Source: Flavobacteriaceae bacterium (GTDB lineage Bacteria > Bacteroidota > Bacteroidia > UKL13-3). From it: 57,548 nt of DNA. Position numbers and translations under genes: made by a program. The notes beneath the pieces were generated by a model. That model did not search any database and had not been told where the DNA came from. It saw only the letters and a program-made list of their open reading frames with translations. Numbering within the stretch: the first letter of the stretch is position 1; every line of letters starts with the position of its first letter. The stretch covers positions 1 through 57,548 of the forward strand of contig SHWZ01000010.1 of NCBI GenBank assembly GCA_009693575.1, in the 5' to 3' direction. Positions 38,971 to 48,456 of the stretch are shown in pieces.

Positions 38971-39006
38971 CGAAAAAGGCAAGACCAATTGGTCATGCCT
39001 TTTTCG
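38971..39006 (-). terminator. Terminator-like hairpin after the small secreted protein gene
   Basis: A near-perfect 36 nt palindrome: cgaaaaaggca pairs with tgcctttttcg and gacc with ggtc around aatt. On the minus strand it follows the 39043-39291 gene by ~35 bp. Confidence 0.65.
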
Positions 39007-39042
39007 TTTGTTTGTCAAGCTGAGTCTATCAAAACACTTAGT

Positions 39043-39291
39043 TCACACCCACTTCGGCTTCCTGCTTTTTCCTTGGAGGGCAGGGCAGTTTGATGTGTTT
39101 GTGTTTGTCTTTTTCATCTTCCTAGGATGTTTGCACTTGTGGGGTGGTTTTCCATCTTCCCGAACTTGGGCTGGGCTTACGGCGGCCAAACAGACGGCGG
39201 CAAACAGGATAATGAAATGCTTCCTAATTTTATTGTTTTTTGGGGGATTAAAATATCGAAGAATTGGAACCTCATACCCTGAAAGCAACAA
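39043..39291 (-). CDS. Small secreted basic protein
   Basis: This frame gives up to 82 residues. The only ATG is at 39291, but the protein looks as if it begins about 21 codons later: IRKHFIILFAAVCLAAVSPAQ is a typical Bacteroidota signal peptide, and an ATT at 39226-39228 heads it. The mature peptide of ~40 residues is Lys/Pro/Cys-rich (KPPHKCKHPRKMKK). A strong terminator follows, which favours a real gene. The function is unknown. Confidence 0.5.
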   Translation of the reverse strand: MLLSGYEVPILRYFNPPKNNKIRKHFIILFAAVCLAAVSPAQVREDGKPPHKCKHPRKMKKTNTNTSNCPALQGKSRKPKWV

Positions 39292-39369
39292 AGGTTTACT
39301 GGCGGAAAGCTACTGTATATGAATGCCGTTTTTATTCGGTTGAAAGAAGGTATGAGGTCGGAGAAAAGT

Positions 39370-39513
39370 CACCCTGAGTTTATCGAAGGGTGTTGTCGCT
39401 GGTCTGGATTTGTAATCCAGACATTTGGAACTGGGGATTTGAAATCCCAATCTCATTCAGTATGGATTATAAATCCAGACTAACGCTAATGTCATGTTGA
39501 GTTTATCGAAACA
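39370..39513. repeat. Cluster of five small hairpins (two repeat families)
   Basis: Family one has the conserved loop GAGTTTATCGA between 4-6 bp arms: 39370-39392 (CCCT/AGGG) and 39491-39513 (TGTT/AACA). Family two has GGATT-type arms: 39402-39422 (gtctggatt/aatccagac, perfect), 39434-39448 (gggattt/aaatccc) and 39463-39477 (tggatt/aatcca). The cluster fills the space between the beta-helix lipoprotein gene and the small secreted protein gene. Confidence 0.75.
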
Positions 39514-40974
39514 TTACCTCACCTCATAGCACCCAATATCAGGGATCCCGTTGCGTGGATATCCAGTCAGGTCATTGGCCGGAAAGAGGATGGTATTGTC
39601 GCCTTTGTCCTTGGCCGGACTGTCTTTGCCAAGCAAAAAACCAAAGCCATTGATATCCGTAAACTTAGGGTCTTGATTCACCAAGCAGCCTTTCTTACTG
39701 CTATAGTTACCATTGTATTTCTTGGTCTTGATGAGGCAGTATTCCACCGTGGAGTCTGTCACGTTTCCGCCGTTAACATCCTTCACCACCTCTATTTCAT
39801 CATCTTGGTCGCCATAGATGAGGCAGTTTTTGAGTTTGTAACGCAGCTCGAAAGCAAATGCAGTTGTGCCGGAAACAAAATATTGATTGCTAAGCCCAAA
39901 GTGAGGGTCCTTGCGGCTGAACACCGTATTGTAGCTAGCAAAAGTGCAATTGGTAAACTCATAATTCCCTCCGTAATTCCCCAAGAAAGTATACAGCCCG
40001 CAGTTGGCCACCAGCACGTTTGTTCCTTTTATCCAACTGCTCAGCCCCAGCAAGCCCACCAGCGACATATTACGAATCTGCACATTGTTCAAAGTGAGGT
40101 TGGGGATACCACTCGACTGACCACTTGATATTGAATCTACTTCTATACCAATCGTCGCATTTTTAATAATTGCGTTTTCTATTTTATTACCAAAGCTTGT
40201 GGGTAGAAACCTAATCCCCCGCCATTGGTTGTCCACGTTCTTCATGCTGTGTTCTAGGCGGTCTCCTTCAAATATCACAGGTTTGTTTGTGTCGCCTTGC
40301 ACATCCAAGGTGCCCAGCACATAAAGCCGCATGTTGTTGTGACTATAAATATGCACCCCTTTTTTGATGGTGAGTTTGGTGTTTTCTTCCACTCCTATAA
40401 AGTTATACAGTACGTAGGGTTTCTTATCATCGTCCCACACAGTGTTAGTGCTTATCACCGTATCGTGTATGTAGTGAGCATCTTGTCCGTAGGCCACCAG
40501 CCTCACTTTTTCCAACATGGTTGGGCTTTCAAAATAGATAGAATCAGTGAATAGGAAAGGATTGTTTTGGTTGCCGGGCTGTAGGAAAACCTCCACAAAA
40601 ATGAAAGCTGAATCACCCGGACGAAGTTCGTAGCCTTGCACATCTGTTCCAGCTATTCCATCCACATTCATGCGAAAAGGAGAGGCATTGCCACCAGCTA
40701 GCCTAATGCGAAAACTAACCTTTTCTTTGTTGCGGTTGTATACCTTAAAACTGCGGTGTGCCGATGCAGGATTGCCGCCTCCCAAGGCTGAGAACACGGT
40801 ATCAAACTCCACAGAGTCAGTATCGAACTCCAACTTGAAGCCATCAGTGAGCAGCTTATCTTTTTTGCAGGATGGCAGTAGGCTTAAGGCAGGTATTAAT
40901 AATAACAAAAGCCACAATCGGCTGGCTCTTGGACTAGGCTTAGATTGACAAGTAGTATGAGACATTAAGGGCAT
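39514..40974 (-). CDS. Right-handed beta-helix lipoprotein
   Basis: This protein (486 residues from the first ATG at 40974, or 483 from the one at 40965) has a lipoprotein signal with lipobox LLPSC and a downstream KKDK. The middle and C-terminal parts read as parallel beta-helix rungs (LTIKKGVHIYSHNNMRLYV, IENAIIKNATIGIEV, LTLNNVQIRNMS), followed by the ending DLTGYPRNGIPDIGCYE, characteristic of the 'choice-of-anchor Q' class of secreted Bacteroidota proteins. Such helices often bind or cleave polysaccharides, but no catalytic residues can be assigned here. It is surface or periplasmic by its anchor. Confidence 0.85.
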   Translation of the reverse strand: MPLMSHTTCQSKPSPRASRLWLLLLLIPALSLLPSCKKDKLLTDGFKLEFDTDSVEFDTVFSALGGGNPASAHRSFKVYNRNKEKVSFRIRLAGGNASPFRMNVDGIAGTDVQGYELRPGDSAFIFVEVFLQPGNQNNPFLFTDSIYFESPTMLEKVRLVAYGQDAHYIHDTVISTNTVWDDDKKPYVLYNFIGVEENTKLTIKKGVHIYSHNNMRLYVLGTLDVQGDTNKPVIFEGDRLEHSMKNVDNQWRGIRFLPTSFGNKIENAIIKNATIGIEVDSISSGQSSGIPNLTLNNVQIRNMSLVGLLGLSSWIKGTNVLVANCGLYTFLGNYGGNYEFTNCTFASYNTVFSRKDPHFGLSNQYFVSGTTAFAFELRYKLKNCLIYGDQDDEIEVVKDVNGGNVTDSTVEYCLIKTKKYNGNYSSKKGCLVNQDPKFTDINGFGFLLGKDSPAKDKGDNTILFPANDLTGYPRNGIPDIGCYEVR

Positions 40975-41106
40975 AAACGCCTACTTCGGTTTTTTATTGT
41001 GTGAAATGAGGGAGCAAATAAAGTTGAGAAAGTCTAAAACGACCTGCGTAAGTCAAATTATAATAGCGTTGATTCATTTCCAAGTTTTCACATCATCACA
41101 TTTTTT

Positions 41107-44100
41107 CTATCGCATCAAATTAAATGTGCCCGATTTATTTATTTTGAGCTTGTCTTTGTAACTGGTGGCCTCCAACAAATATAAGTAAGCATCAGCGGGC
41201 AACGCTTTACCATTCAAGTACCCATCCCAACCTGCTTGTGGGTCTTGGGTGTCAAATATGAGTTCGCCCCACCGGCTGTATATACTAAAGCGGTATTGCA
41301 TTCCAACATTGGCATCCATGCCATACACAAACGAAATAACAGGGCGAAAAACCTCATTCGTTCCGTCGTCATTGGGAGTAAATGCATTGGGGATATACAC
41401 TTTGGCAGGCAGGGTAACACAGGCGGTATTGCTACGGCTGCTGTCGGGCATTATGCCTTTTTCGATGGCGGTGACACGGTAACAAAATGCAGGGGCTGTC
41501 AAGTTATGCACTATGCGGTCGGTATAGCTGCTGTCGGTAGCTTTTAGGTTGGCCACGCGTTGCCATTGGTTGGTTTCAGTGTTCCAAACTTCAAGCAAGT
41601 ATTTGCTTATGCCCTTGGTCCAGTCGTGGTAATGCGTCCAATAAAGCTGTGTGCTGTCATTTAGGTTTTCAGCTTTCAGCAAAATGGTTTTGCCAATATT
41701 GCCCTTTGGCGAAATATTGCCACAGAAATCGCGACGGGTTACATAGTAGCTGCGGCTGGCAAATAGTACGTCGGCGTTTACATCGCCTAAGTGGTTGTCG
41801 CGAATGCTGTCTAGTTTCTGCCAGATTTGGTTTTTGTCATTCAGGCGGTGTAGCACATACATTCGAGTATCGTCAAACACCCCCAATGTGTCCCAGTAGG
41901 TAAGTGCCAACTTGTCGTCTTCTACGGTGCTTCGTACTACTTCCACTGGCTTGTTGAGATATACAAATGGTGGGTGTGCCGTTGCCTTGTTGCTTTCGGA
42001 TATGTACCACTGATGTGGGTGTATAGCCCTAACCTGATAGGTATAATCGCTGTCGCATAGGTGGCGGTCAATAAATACGGTATCCTTTAGAATGGCCAAG
42101 GTTACAAATTCGCCCCTCAGCGGTTCCCATTTGCGAAGATCGTATTGCACCACCGAATCCCAGCCGTTGTAGGCATTCCATTTCAGGTAGACGCTGGTCG
42201 GGCTAATGGGCTTGGCAGCTAAATGGATGCTGTTATGAATTCTTGTCGTGGCAGGTGTTTGTTGGCATTGAGTTCCAATCTCTATTAGGTATCGGTAGGA
42301 GCTGTTACCAACATTCACCTTAAAGTCGAAAAAGTTGGTGTCGTTGGGGTCGGTGCTTTCATACATCAGCACCTTTTGAGGAGGCTGCCATTTGTACAAG
42401 CGGTAGTTTTTGAAACGCGGTGAATTGGATTTACGCCATGACGCATAAATACTGTTTCCTGCTGTACTTACATAGTGCAGGTAAGTGCTGTCTGCCGCAA
42501 TGGTATCAAGCATCCGCACGGCATTAATCACCAACAAGCTGTCCGTACATCCATTTATATCCAACACTACCAGTTTCACATAGTAACTGCCTGCCGATTT
42601 GTATAAGTGTGTCGGATTCTGTGCGTAGGAGTATTTGCTCGGACCTTCACCAAAATCCCATTTCCAACTGATGAGCTTTCGGCTACTATGGGTAGTGTCA
42701 TTAAATTTCACTGGCTGCCGGTAGCACAGCACTGAGTCGCTAAGGAAAAAACCAGGCAAGGGTCGATCGGGGATAACAATATAGCCAGGTTTTATTACTG
42801 AGTCGCGGCAGCCGTTTCTACTTTCGATCGTAAGTTTCACATCATAAAGTCCATTTTTCGTGTAATGATGTGTAGGGTTAGGAGTAGTGTCGTCCAAAAT
42901 ACCATCATTATCAAAATCCCAAAACCACCGGGCCACACCCACTGATGAATCCCTAAACCGGATAGTACTCGTTAGGCAGGCAGAAGTATCCATAATTCCA
43001 AACCATGCTTTTGGTGATTTGTACACCCAAATGCTATCTTCGGGGCGGAACGCTTTAGCACAGTTTATTGTGGTATCAAACAGCAGCATGTATGGCGAGT
43101 ATACTGAGACAGAATCTCCAGCATTCTTCATACGGTAAGTGTGGGCAGGTAGTTGGTTCTTGAGAACCCCTCCATCATCATTATAGAAAATCTGCTTGTT
43201 GAATCCAGCACTGCTATCTTTGAAAGTGACAGCAAGCGGGTCGCAGCCAATACTGTTGTGAATACTAAAATTGGGCACTGGGCCAATTATTCGGAGCATG
43301 TTAGGCTTCAACACATCATAGTGGCAGCCAAACTTGTCATAGGCCGTGAGGGTGATATTGAACTTGTTTTTTCCCTTACCAATATCATACAGGTGGTATG
43401 TTGTTGGCGAATCGGTATTGAAAAGTAAAGACCCATCACCAAAGTCCCACCGGTAGCGAACAGCTTTTTGGGGCAGAGCTTTCAGCGAAATGGTAACTGG
43501 GCCACAAACGGCTACAGTGTCGCTAATGCCAAAATCAGCCAAAGCCTGCATCGGGTAAATATGTTTCATCACACTGTCTTTGCAGCCTGTTGCACTGGTT
43601 GCTATCATTTTCAATTTGAACCAGTTAGAATCACGGGCAATCATTAGTGGACTGGCCACTGTATCCGAAGGGAGGAAAGTGGCTTTACCACCCTCCGCTA
43701 TCCATTTGTACGATACTGAACCAATAGACTTGTTGAATGTGATTTGTGTATCATCCACACAAGGCCATATACTGCTGATGTCGTATTTAGCAGAGTTTCC
43801 TAGGCACAAGGTGGCCACCTTCTCTATGAGTTGGTTACAATTGGTAGAATTGTACACCGAGAGATTGAGCTGATAGCAGCCAGGGGTGGTTAGTGTTATT
43901 TTGGTGTGGGCATTGTTCGGCGAATCAATAATTGCTCCTCCTGCAGGAATACATTCCCACACGTAAAATACACTAGAGTCAGGACTTCCACTATGATAGT
44001 TCAGCACTATTTTGGAATGAGCATTTAGTGTAAGTGGGGCACAACTTATAGCAGTATCTACCCATGCTTTGGCTTTCACCCCGTTCACCATAATAAAGCT

Positions 44101-46032
44101 ATCTTTTGTGGCTGTATCGCTGCAGTGGGTTCGAAGAGCCATACACGATACCCGATAAGGCCCGGGGTAAAACAACTGGGTGGTGCTGGTATTGTTCCAG
44201 TTCCATACATTCACGTTGGGGTCCAGCTGGCTCTGAAACCACCATCGATGCAGGGTTCCAGGAACATTGGGGTTTGTTTTTTGCTCAAGGGTAAAGTTGG
44301 CTTCCTGGCAGCCAATGGTTGTGTCTACACTAATAAAGTCAGCTTTAATAAAGCCTATCTTCACAACAGAAGTATCGTAAACAGAATCTCGGCAACCCTT
44401 GTCGTTCCATGCAACTAAACTGATATTGTGCCAGCCTGTATCTTCAAAAAAGTAGCTTGGTGTTACAGTAGTGTCAGTCATGAAAATAGTTGTGTCGTCG
44501 GCTTTGTAAAACCGCCAGAGCAACTTTGTCTTGGTGTGCTTGGGATCAAACGAGGCTATGTTAGCCGCTATCTTGATATTTTCATAGGGGCAACCAAACC
44601 CGTTCATTTTTTTTATTTCAAGGTTAGCATCTCCTACGTTTAATTCTATTTCGTCATCATCAACACACCCCCAAGAGGATTGGATAAAGATCCTTACTTT
44701 GTATTTGCCCTTTTGGGTAAGAATCCTAGTAAAAGTATCCAGCTTTACCGTGTCATAATATCCCGGCCCTGTGATGCTCCAAAATTTTGTAAAGGTGCCA
44801 GGCGAGGTTACTTTACAAGAGGAATCGTGAAAATTGATTATTGCAGGTACAAAACAAAAATCAGTGCCACTTGTGCCAACGATGGCTTCTGTTTCCCTCA
44901 GTCCTACTAGGTTTTTGTAAAAGGTATCTACATAACAGTTCTTGTAGAAATACTTGAGACGCATTCCAAAAAAACCTTTGCCTTGAAACTTGGCTTTAAT
45001 TGTATCTCTCGCTATTTCAGCGGTATCCTGATCGTCCTGTTGTCCACCCCCATTCGGAAACTCCCATTCAAAACGGCCAAGGGTGGTAAAATCTTTTTTG
45101 GTGGCGTTGTAAAAAGTTCGTTTGGCTTCTATACAATAGTAAATCAGGGTGTCTTCCTTTATACGCAGCTTTGGTGGGGCAAATACCGTGATAACCTTTG
45201 TTTTCACTTTCACATAGCTACAGCCTTTGTTCGTTTTTATGGTGAGCACCACATCATATTGCCCTGGTTTTTTATACAATGGCGTTGCAACCGTGCTAGT
45301 AGAAATAGGGAACTGTGCCCCACTTGTATTCCAGATTTGATCGACGATATACTGCCCCTGAGAACTGAGACCTCCTACAGCATAGTTGATTGTTGATTGT
45401 AGATCAGGACAGCCAGTGTCGGGCACGGCAGTAAAATTGAGGTAGGGTGCCGAAAAAGCAACTACAGCCGTATCACTTTGCATGGATGAAATACACCCTG
45501 AGGCGTTTAGCACTTTTAGTGAAGCTGACTTCACACCGTTTTTGCTAAATTTGATTCGCAACAGTTTTGGTGCATTGGTGTAAACAGTGCCATCCACAAT
45601 CCATTCGCGGCTACTGCTATTGGGTGTCGAATCTATAAAACTCACACTGTCATTAAGGTCGCAAAGCAGTGGCTTGTCAATGTAGTATTTGAGGCTGCCT
45701 CCATTAGAAATAGTCAAATAATTGCTTTTGTTTACGGTGCATGTATTTCCGAATACGTCCTTGGCCTGCATGGATACCGATATGGTGCCTGCATTTAAAA
45801 ACAACTGGTTCTTTACACTATCGGCCGTAGACCAACTGCTGTAGCCACTTCCAAAATTCCATCGAAACTCTTCGCCTTGGTTGTAGCCGGTAATCTTAAA
45901 TTTGACCGAAACTGGGGCACATCCATTGGTGATGTCGGCCGAGAAGTTGAACCTAGAGCATTGTGCAGAAAGGGTCTCAGCCAAAAGCCAAAACAAACCC
46001 ATCAAAGCTATTTTAATTGCTTTGTTCACCAT
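41107..46032 (-). CDS. PKD-repeat surface protein with T9SS type B sorting domain
   Basis: This 1,641-residue protein has a signal peptide (IALMGLFWLLAETLSAQ) and a long series of PKD/Ig-like domains from residue ~25 to ~1150, seen by recurring W-x-F-G/D-G-x-x-x...Y-x-x-x-G-x-Y-x-V patterns (WDFGDGSLLF, WFWDFDNDGILDD, WKWDFGEGPS). Fibronectin-III-like segments follow (VYLKWNAYNGWDS, QLYWTHYHDW). The last ~90 residues are the gliding-type C-terminal domain: YIPNAFTPNDDGTNEVFRP, YSRWGELIFD, GWDGYLNGK. That domain sends cargo through the type IX system; type B cargo can stay on the surface or be released. Function is probably adhesive or structural. A TATCTTTG box lies 7 nt upstream of the ATG. 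Confidence 0.93.
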   Translation of the reverse strand: MVNKAIKIALMGLFWLLAETLSAQCSRFNFSADITNGCAPVSVKFKITGYNQGEEFRWNFGSGYSSWSTADSVKNQLFLNAGTISVSMQAKDVFGNTCTVNKSNYLTISNGGSLKYYIDKPLLCDLNDSVSFIDSTPNSSSREWIVDGTVYTNAPKLLRIKFSKNGVKSASLKVLNASGCISSMQSDTAVVAFSAPYLNFTAVPDTGCPDLQSTINYAVGGLSSQGQYIVDQIWNTSGAQFPISTSTVATPLYKKPGQYDVVLTIKTNKGCSYVKVKTKVITVFAPPKLRIKEDTLIYYCIEAKRTFYNATKKDFTTLGRFEWEFPNGGGQQDDQDTAEIARDTIKAKFQGKGFFGMRLKYFYKNCYVDTFYKNLVGLRETEAIVGTSGTDFCFVPAIINFHDSSCKVTSPGTFTKFWSITGPGYYDTVKLDTFTRILTQKGKYKVRIFIQSSWGCVDDDEIELNVGDANLEIKKMNGFGCPYENIKIAANIASFDPKHTKTKLLWRFYKADDTTIFMTDTTVTPSYFFEDTGWHNISLVAWNDKGCRDSVYDTSVVKIGFIKADFISVDTTIGCQEANFTLEQKTNPNVPGTLHRWWFQSQLDPNVNVWNWNNTSTTQLFYPGPYRVSCMALRTHCSDTATKDSFIMVNGVKAKAWVDTAISCAPLTLNAHSKIVLNYHSGSPDSSVFYVWECIPAGGAIIDSPNNAHTKITLTTPGCYQLNLSVYNSTNCNQLIEKVATLCLGNSAKYDISSIWPCVDDTQITFNKSIGSVSYKWIAEGGKATFLPSDTVASPLMIARDSNWFKLKMIATSATGCKDSVMKHIYPMQALADFGISDTVAVCGPVTISLKALPQKAVRYRWDFGDGSLLFNTDSPTTYHLYDIGKGKNKFNITLTAYDKFGCHYDVLKPNMLRIIGPVPNFSIHNSIGCDPLAVTFKDSSAGFNKQIFYNDDGGVLKNQLPAHTYRMKNAGDSVSVYSPYMLLFDTTINCAKAFRPEDSIWVYKSPKAWFGIMDTSACLTSTIRFRDSSVGVARWFWDFDNDGILDDTTPNPTHHYTKNGLYDVKLTIESRNGCRDSVIKPGYIVIPDRPLPGFFLSDSVLCYRQPVKFNDTTHSSRKLISWKWDFGEGPSKYSYAQNPTHLYKSAGSYYVKLVVLDINGCTDSLLVINAVRMLDTIAADSTYLHYVSTAGNSIYASWRKSNSPRFKNYRLYKWQPPQKVLMYESTDPNDTNFFDFKVNVGNSSYRYLIEIGTQCQQTPATTRIHNSIHLAAKPISPTSVYLKWNAYNGWDSVVQYDLRKWEPLRGEFVTLAILKDTVFIDRHLCDSDYTYQVRAIHPHQWYISESNKATAHPPFVYLNKPVEVVRSTVEDDKLALTYWDTLGVFDDTRMYVLHRLNDKNQIWQKLDSIRDNHLGDVNADVLFASRSYYVTRRDFCGNISPKGNIGKTILLKAENLNDSTQLYWTHYHDWTKGISKYLLEVWNTETNQWQRVANLKATDSSYTDRIVHNLTAPAFCYRVTAIEKGIMPDSSRSNTACVTLPAKVYIPNAFTPNDDGTNEVFRPVISFVYGMDANVGMQYRFSIYSRWGELIFDTQDPQAGWDGYLNGKALPADAYLYLLEATSYKDKLKINKSGTFNLMR

Positions 46033-46039
46033 TAATGCA

Positions 46040-46047
46040 CAAAGATA
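46040..46047 (-). promoter_or_regulatory. -7 box of the PKD surface-protein gene
   Basis: TATCTTTG on the minus strand, exact TAnnTTTG, ends 7 nt before the ATG. Confidence 0.45.
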
Positions 46048-46117
46048 CCCATAATAGCCAATAGGTTGCTTGCTTCCTAAATAAAATTTTGGAGCGATTG
46101 ACCAGGGTGATATTTAG

Positions 46118-47245
46118 CTACCACACTTTTTGCAGCAAAATGGCGACACTGCTGGCACTGCTGAAAGCGGAAACAAGAGTTTCAGACCTTTCTGCCGTCA
46201 TTTTTTCATCCCAGTCTTTTTGCAAGAGCAAGTGAATAGACTTTCGAAGGCCTGCCACACCAGTGGCAACGGTGCAGAGCTGCTCTAGTCCTGTATTTTT
46301 CACCATCGGGGTGTTCACTAAACAGTGTCTTCCATTATAAAGGGCATTCACCAGTTTCAGTTTTATACCCGTGGCTTGAAAGGTAGGCAGCAGATTGATA
46401 TGGGCTTCACTTATGAGTTTCATTATTCCAGCAGTATCCAATCCCGCTTCCAGCCTCACATCGGGGCGGTTTTCGCAGAGGCGTTTCAATTGTTTTGATG
46501 GGTTGTTGCCAGCTATTACCAGCTTTACACCAATGTCTTCCATCCACACTTCTTGCACCAAAAAACGGGCGGCTTCATCGTTTTCACCCACGCCTAGGTT
46601 GCCGTGGTACAGCACAAAATCTCCTTTCCCTGAATGGCTATTAACAACTGTGTTTGAGTGAAAAGGAGGTAGGTAAAAAGTCTGTGGGAAACGCTTGCTA
46701 AAGTAAGTGGTATCGGGCTTCGAGATAGCGGCTATGTGTGTTGCATGGCTCAGCTTCTGCTGAAACTTTTTAAGCCGCTCAGCCTCTCTATTAAAGAAAT
46801 ATTTTTTGAAATAATTACCCTCCACTCGCTCTAAACTTCTGTAGTAATGATGTTCGACATTGTGGGTACGTACGATCTTCACCCTGTCTTTCAGCAACGG
46901 CTCGGTAAGGTAGTAGCAGGTGTGCAGTCCTTCGAACAAAATTGGGTGACTGTCGGCCAGCAAGTTTTGCAGCAGTTCTTTGGTGTTTCGGCTACTCACT
47001 ATGTAGGGCAGGCTTCCATAAAATGGGTTCTTGAAAACTGTGCGTTTGTAATACTCCACGCTTTCACAAATGCTGTTCAGTTCGGTTGCCCGCTGCCGCC
47101 CATATTCGTAGCAATGTAAGTGTATTTTTACTCCTGCCTCATGCAAAGCTTTTAGTTTATAATATACATCCATCACCCCCCCGTAACTGGCAGGGTAGGG
47201 TATATCGAACGATACGACATGCAGGTGCTTTTCAGAGGCTGGCAT
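46118..47245 (-). CDS. Glycosyltransferase (GT4-like)
   Basis: This 375-residue protein has the GT-B layout: an N-terminal half with SFDIPYPASYGGVMDVYYK and a C-terminal nucleotide-sugar half with YHGNLGVGENDEAARFL, KLVIAGNNPSKQLK and HINLLPTFQATGIKLKLVN. The last block matches the position of the GT4 donor-binding E-x7-E region, though in altered form. It should add a sugar to a surface glycan. It overlaps the upstream glycosyltransferase gene by 14 bp, so the two are translated from one message and probably serve one pathway, together with the nearby sugar transferase. Confidence 0.82.
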   Translation of the reverse strand: MPASEKHLHVVSFDIPYPASYGGVMDVYYKLKALHEAGVKIHLHCYEYGRQRATELNSICESVEYYKRTVFKNPFYGSLPYIVSSRNTKELLQNLLADSHPILFEGLHTCYYLTEPLLKDRVKIVRTHNVEHHYYRSLERVEGNYFKKYFFNREAERLKKFQQKLSHATHIAAISKPDTTYFSKRFPQTFYLPPFHSNTVVNSHSGKGDFVLYHGNLGVGENDEAARFLVQEVWMEDIGVKLVIAGNNPSKQLKRLCENRPDVRLEAGLDTAGIMKLISEAHINLLPTFQATGIKLKLVNALYNGRHCLVNTPMVKNTGLEQLCTVATGVAGLRKSIHLLLQKDWDEKMTAERSETLVSAFSSASSVAILLQKVW

Positions 47246-48338
47246 ACACGGCTATTAATTTCTTAGATTCATTTTCCCAGTTCAGTTTCTGAGCTGCGAC
47301 TTGGCAATTTTTTTTCATTTGTTCCATTAACGCAGCATCGCCCAACATATTGTTCAAGGCTTCTTTTATATTTTCTGGTTCGCAATCACTAGTCAGCCCG
47401 ACTGGGTATTCAGCGAGTAGTTTTTCATATTCTGGAAATGGAGGCGAGAGGGAAGGCACACTTGCACGAATGTAATCGAAAAACTTGTTGCTGAGGGAGT
47501 GATAATAGCTTAGCCCATCGTTTCGAAGTACGTTGTAGCCAATAGTAGCTTGTTCGGTTATTCCCCTAAGTTCAGCTGGGCTTTGGCGTCCAAGAAATTT
47601 TACTTTGTCCTCCAGTTTCTCTTTATACACCAAAGCCATCAATTCCTTGTCCAAATCACCAGTGCCGGCCAGCCAACAGATGGCATCTATGTCGTGCATA
47701 GCCCGTATCAGTTCTTCCAGCCCACGGCTGCGGTTCAGGGCTCCTTGATAAAGGATGATTGGCTTGCCAAGCACCCCACCCCAGCCCTCCCCTGAGCGGG
47801 GAGGGGGTATGACTGCCAAATCCTTCGCCGGCAGGTTTCTAATGGTGTGAAATAGTATATTGTATTCTTCTGCAAAAATGCCAGCAAGTCCGTCGCCAAC
47901 GGTATAGGCTAAGTTGCACTTGGGTACAAACCGCCTGCCCAACCAAGCCCAAAACCATTTCACCCTTGGCCTTCCCGTTACCTCAGGGGTTTCAGTAAAA
48001 TATTCATGAGCATCAAATGTCCACTTTTTCTTTTTGAAATAGGCAGCCATCCCAACTGCAGCCACGGTATCCAAATCAACTGCACACAACACATCTGCCT
48101 TGGTTCGGAGCAAGTAAAAAAACAGGCGGCAATTGAATTCTGCATAAAACAAAAATCCCTTGCGAAACCAACACTTCAACCGCTTCTGTCTATAATTTCC
48201 AGATTCCAATGGCCAAGACTCTGGGAGCCTTCTTCCGACTAATTTTACCTGGTGACCAGCCTTACTTAAGCTGCTGCAAATACGCTGCATCCGCTGGTCG
48301 GTGGTGAGGTCGTTGGTTACGGCAAAGCATAGCTGCAT
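47232..48338 (-). CDS. Glycosyltransferase with an in-frame palindromic-repeat insertion
   Basis: This 368-residue GT-B type protein has FAVTNDLTTDQRMQRI at its start, DVLCAVDLDTV and FDAHEYFTETPE in the N-terminal half, and ILYQGALNRSRGLEELI and FFDYIRASVPSLSP in the donor half. Between the halves sits the peptide IPPPRSGEGWGG, encoded by a GC-rich palindromic repeat (47771-47808) that is also found outside genes; without it the frame would join LAV directly to LGKPI. The insertion keeps the frame, so the enzyme may still work with a surface loop added. It overlaps the downstream glycosyltransferase gene by 14 bp. A TAAGTTTG box is 7 nt upstream. Confidence 0.85.
   Translation of the reverse strand: MQLCFAVTNDLTTDQRMQRICSSLSKAGHQVKLVGRRLPESWPLESGNYRQKRLKCWFRKGFLFYAEFNCRLFFYLLRTKADVLCAVDLDTVAAVGMAAYFKKKKWTFDAHEYFTETPEVTGRPRVKWFWAWLGRRFVPKCNLAYTVGDGLAGIFAEEYNILFHTIRNLPAKDLAVIPPPRSGEGWGGVLGKPIILYQGALNRSRGLEELIRAMHDIDAICWLAGTGDLDKELMALVYKEKLEDKVKFLGRQSPAELRGITEQATIGYNVLRNDGLSYYHSLSNKFFDYIRASVPSLSPPFPEYEKLLAEYPVGLTSDCEPENIKEALNNMLGDAALMEQMKKNCQVAAQKLNWENESKKLIAVYASL
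47771..47808. repeat. CCCTCCCC/GGGGAGGG palindromic repeat inside a coding sequence
   Basis: A ccccacccc arm is followed by ccctcccc-tgagc-ggggaggg. It is the same element family as 49878-49910 and 30791-30826. Its length and phase keep the glycosyltransferase frame open. Confidence 0.8.
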
Positions 48339-48345
48339 GTGACTG

Positions 48346-48353
48346 CAAACTTA
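48346..48353 (-). promoter_or_regulatory. -7 box of the glycosyltransferase pair
   Basis: TAAGTTTG on the minus strand, exact TAnnTTTG, ends 7 nt before the ATG of the first glycosyltransferase gene. Confidence 0.45.
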
Positions 48354-48456
48354 CGGAGAATACTTCGTGGCTTGCTTGAATAATGGTAGAACTAGATACA
48401 TAAGCTCCGAGCAATCTTCAATCAACCAGCTTCCATGGTGGTAGCCTTAGCTCCCT

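Noticed and set aside
38911-39018. N-terminal extension of the GNAT/Mom-like protein
   Set aside because: It runs through two palindromes, and a -7 box lies just before the ATG at 38910.
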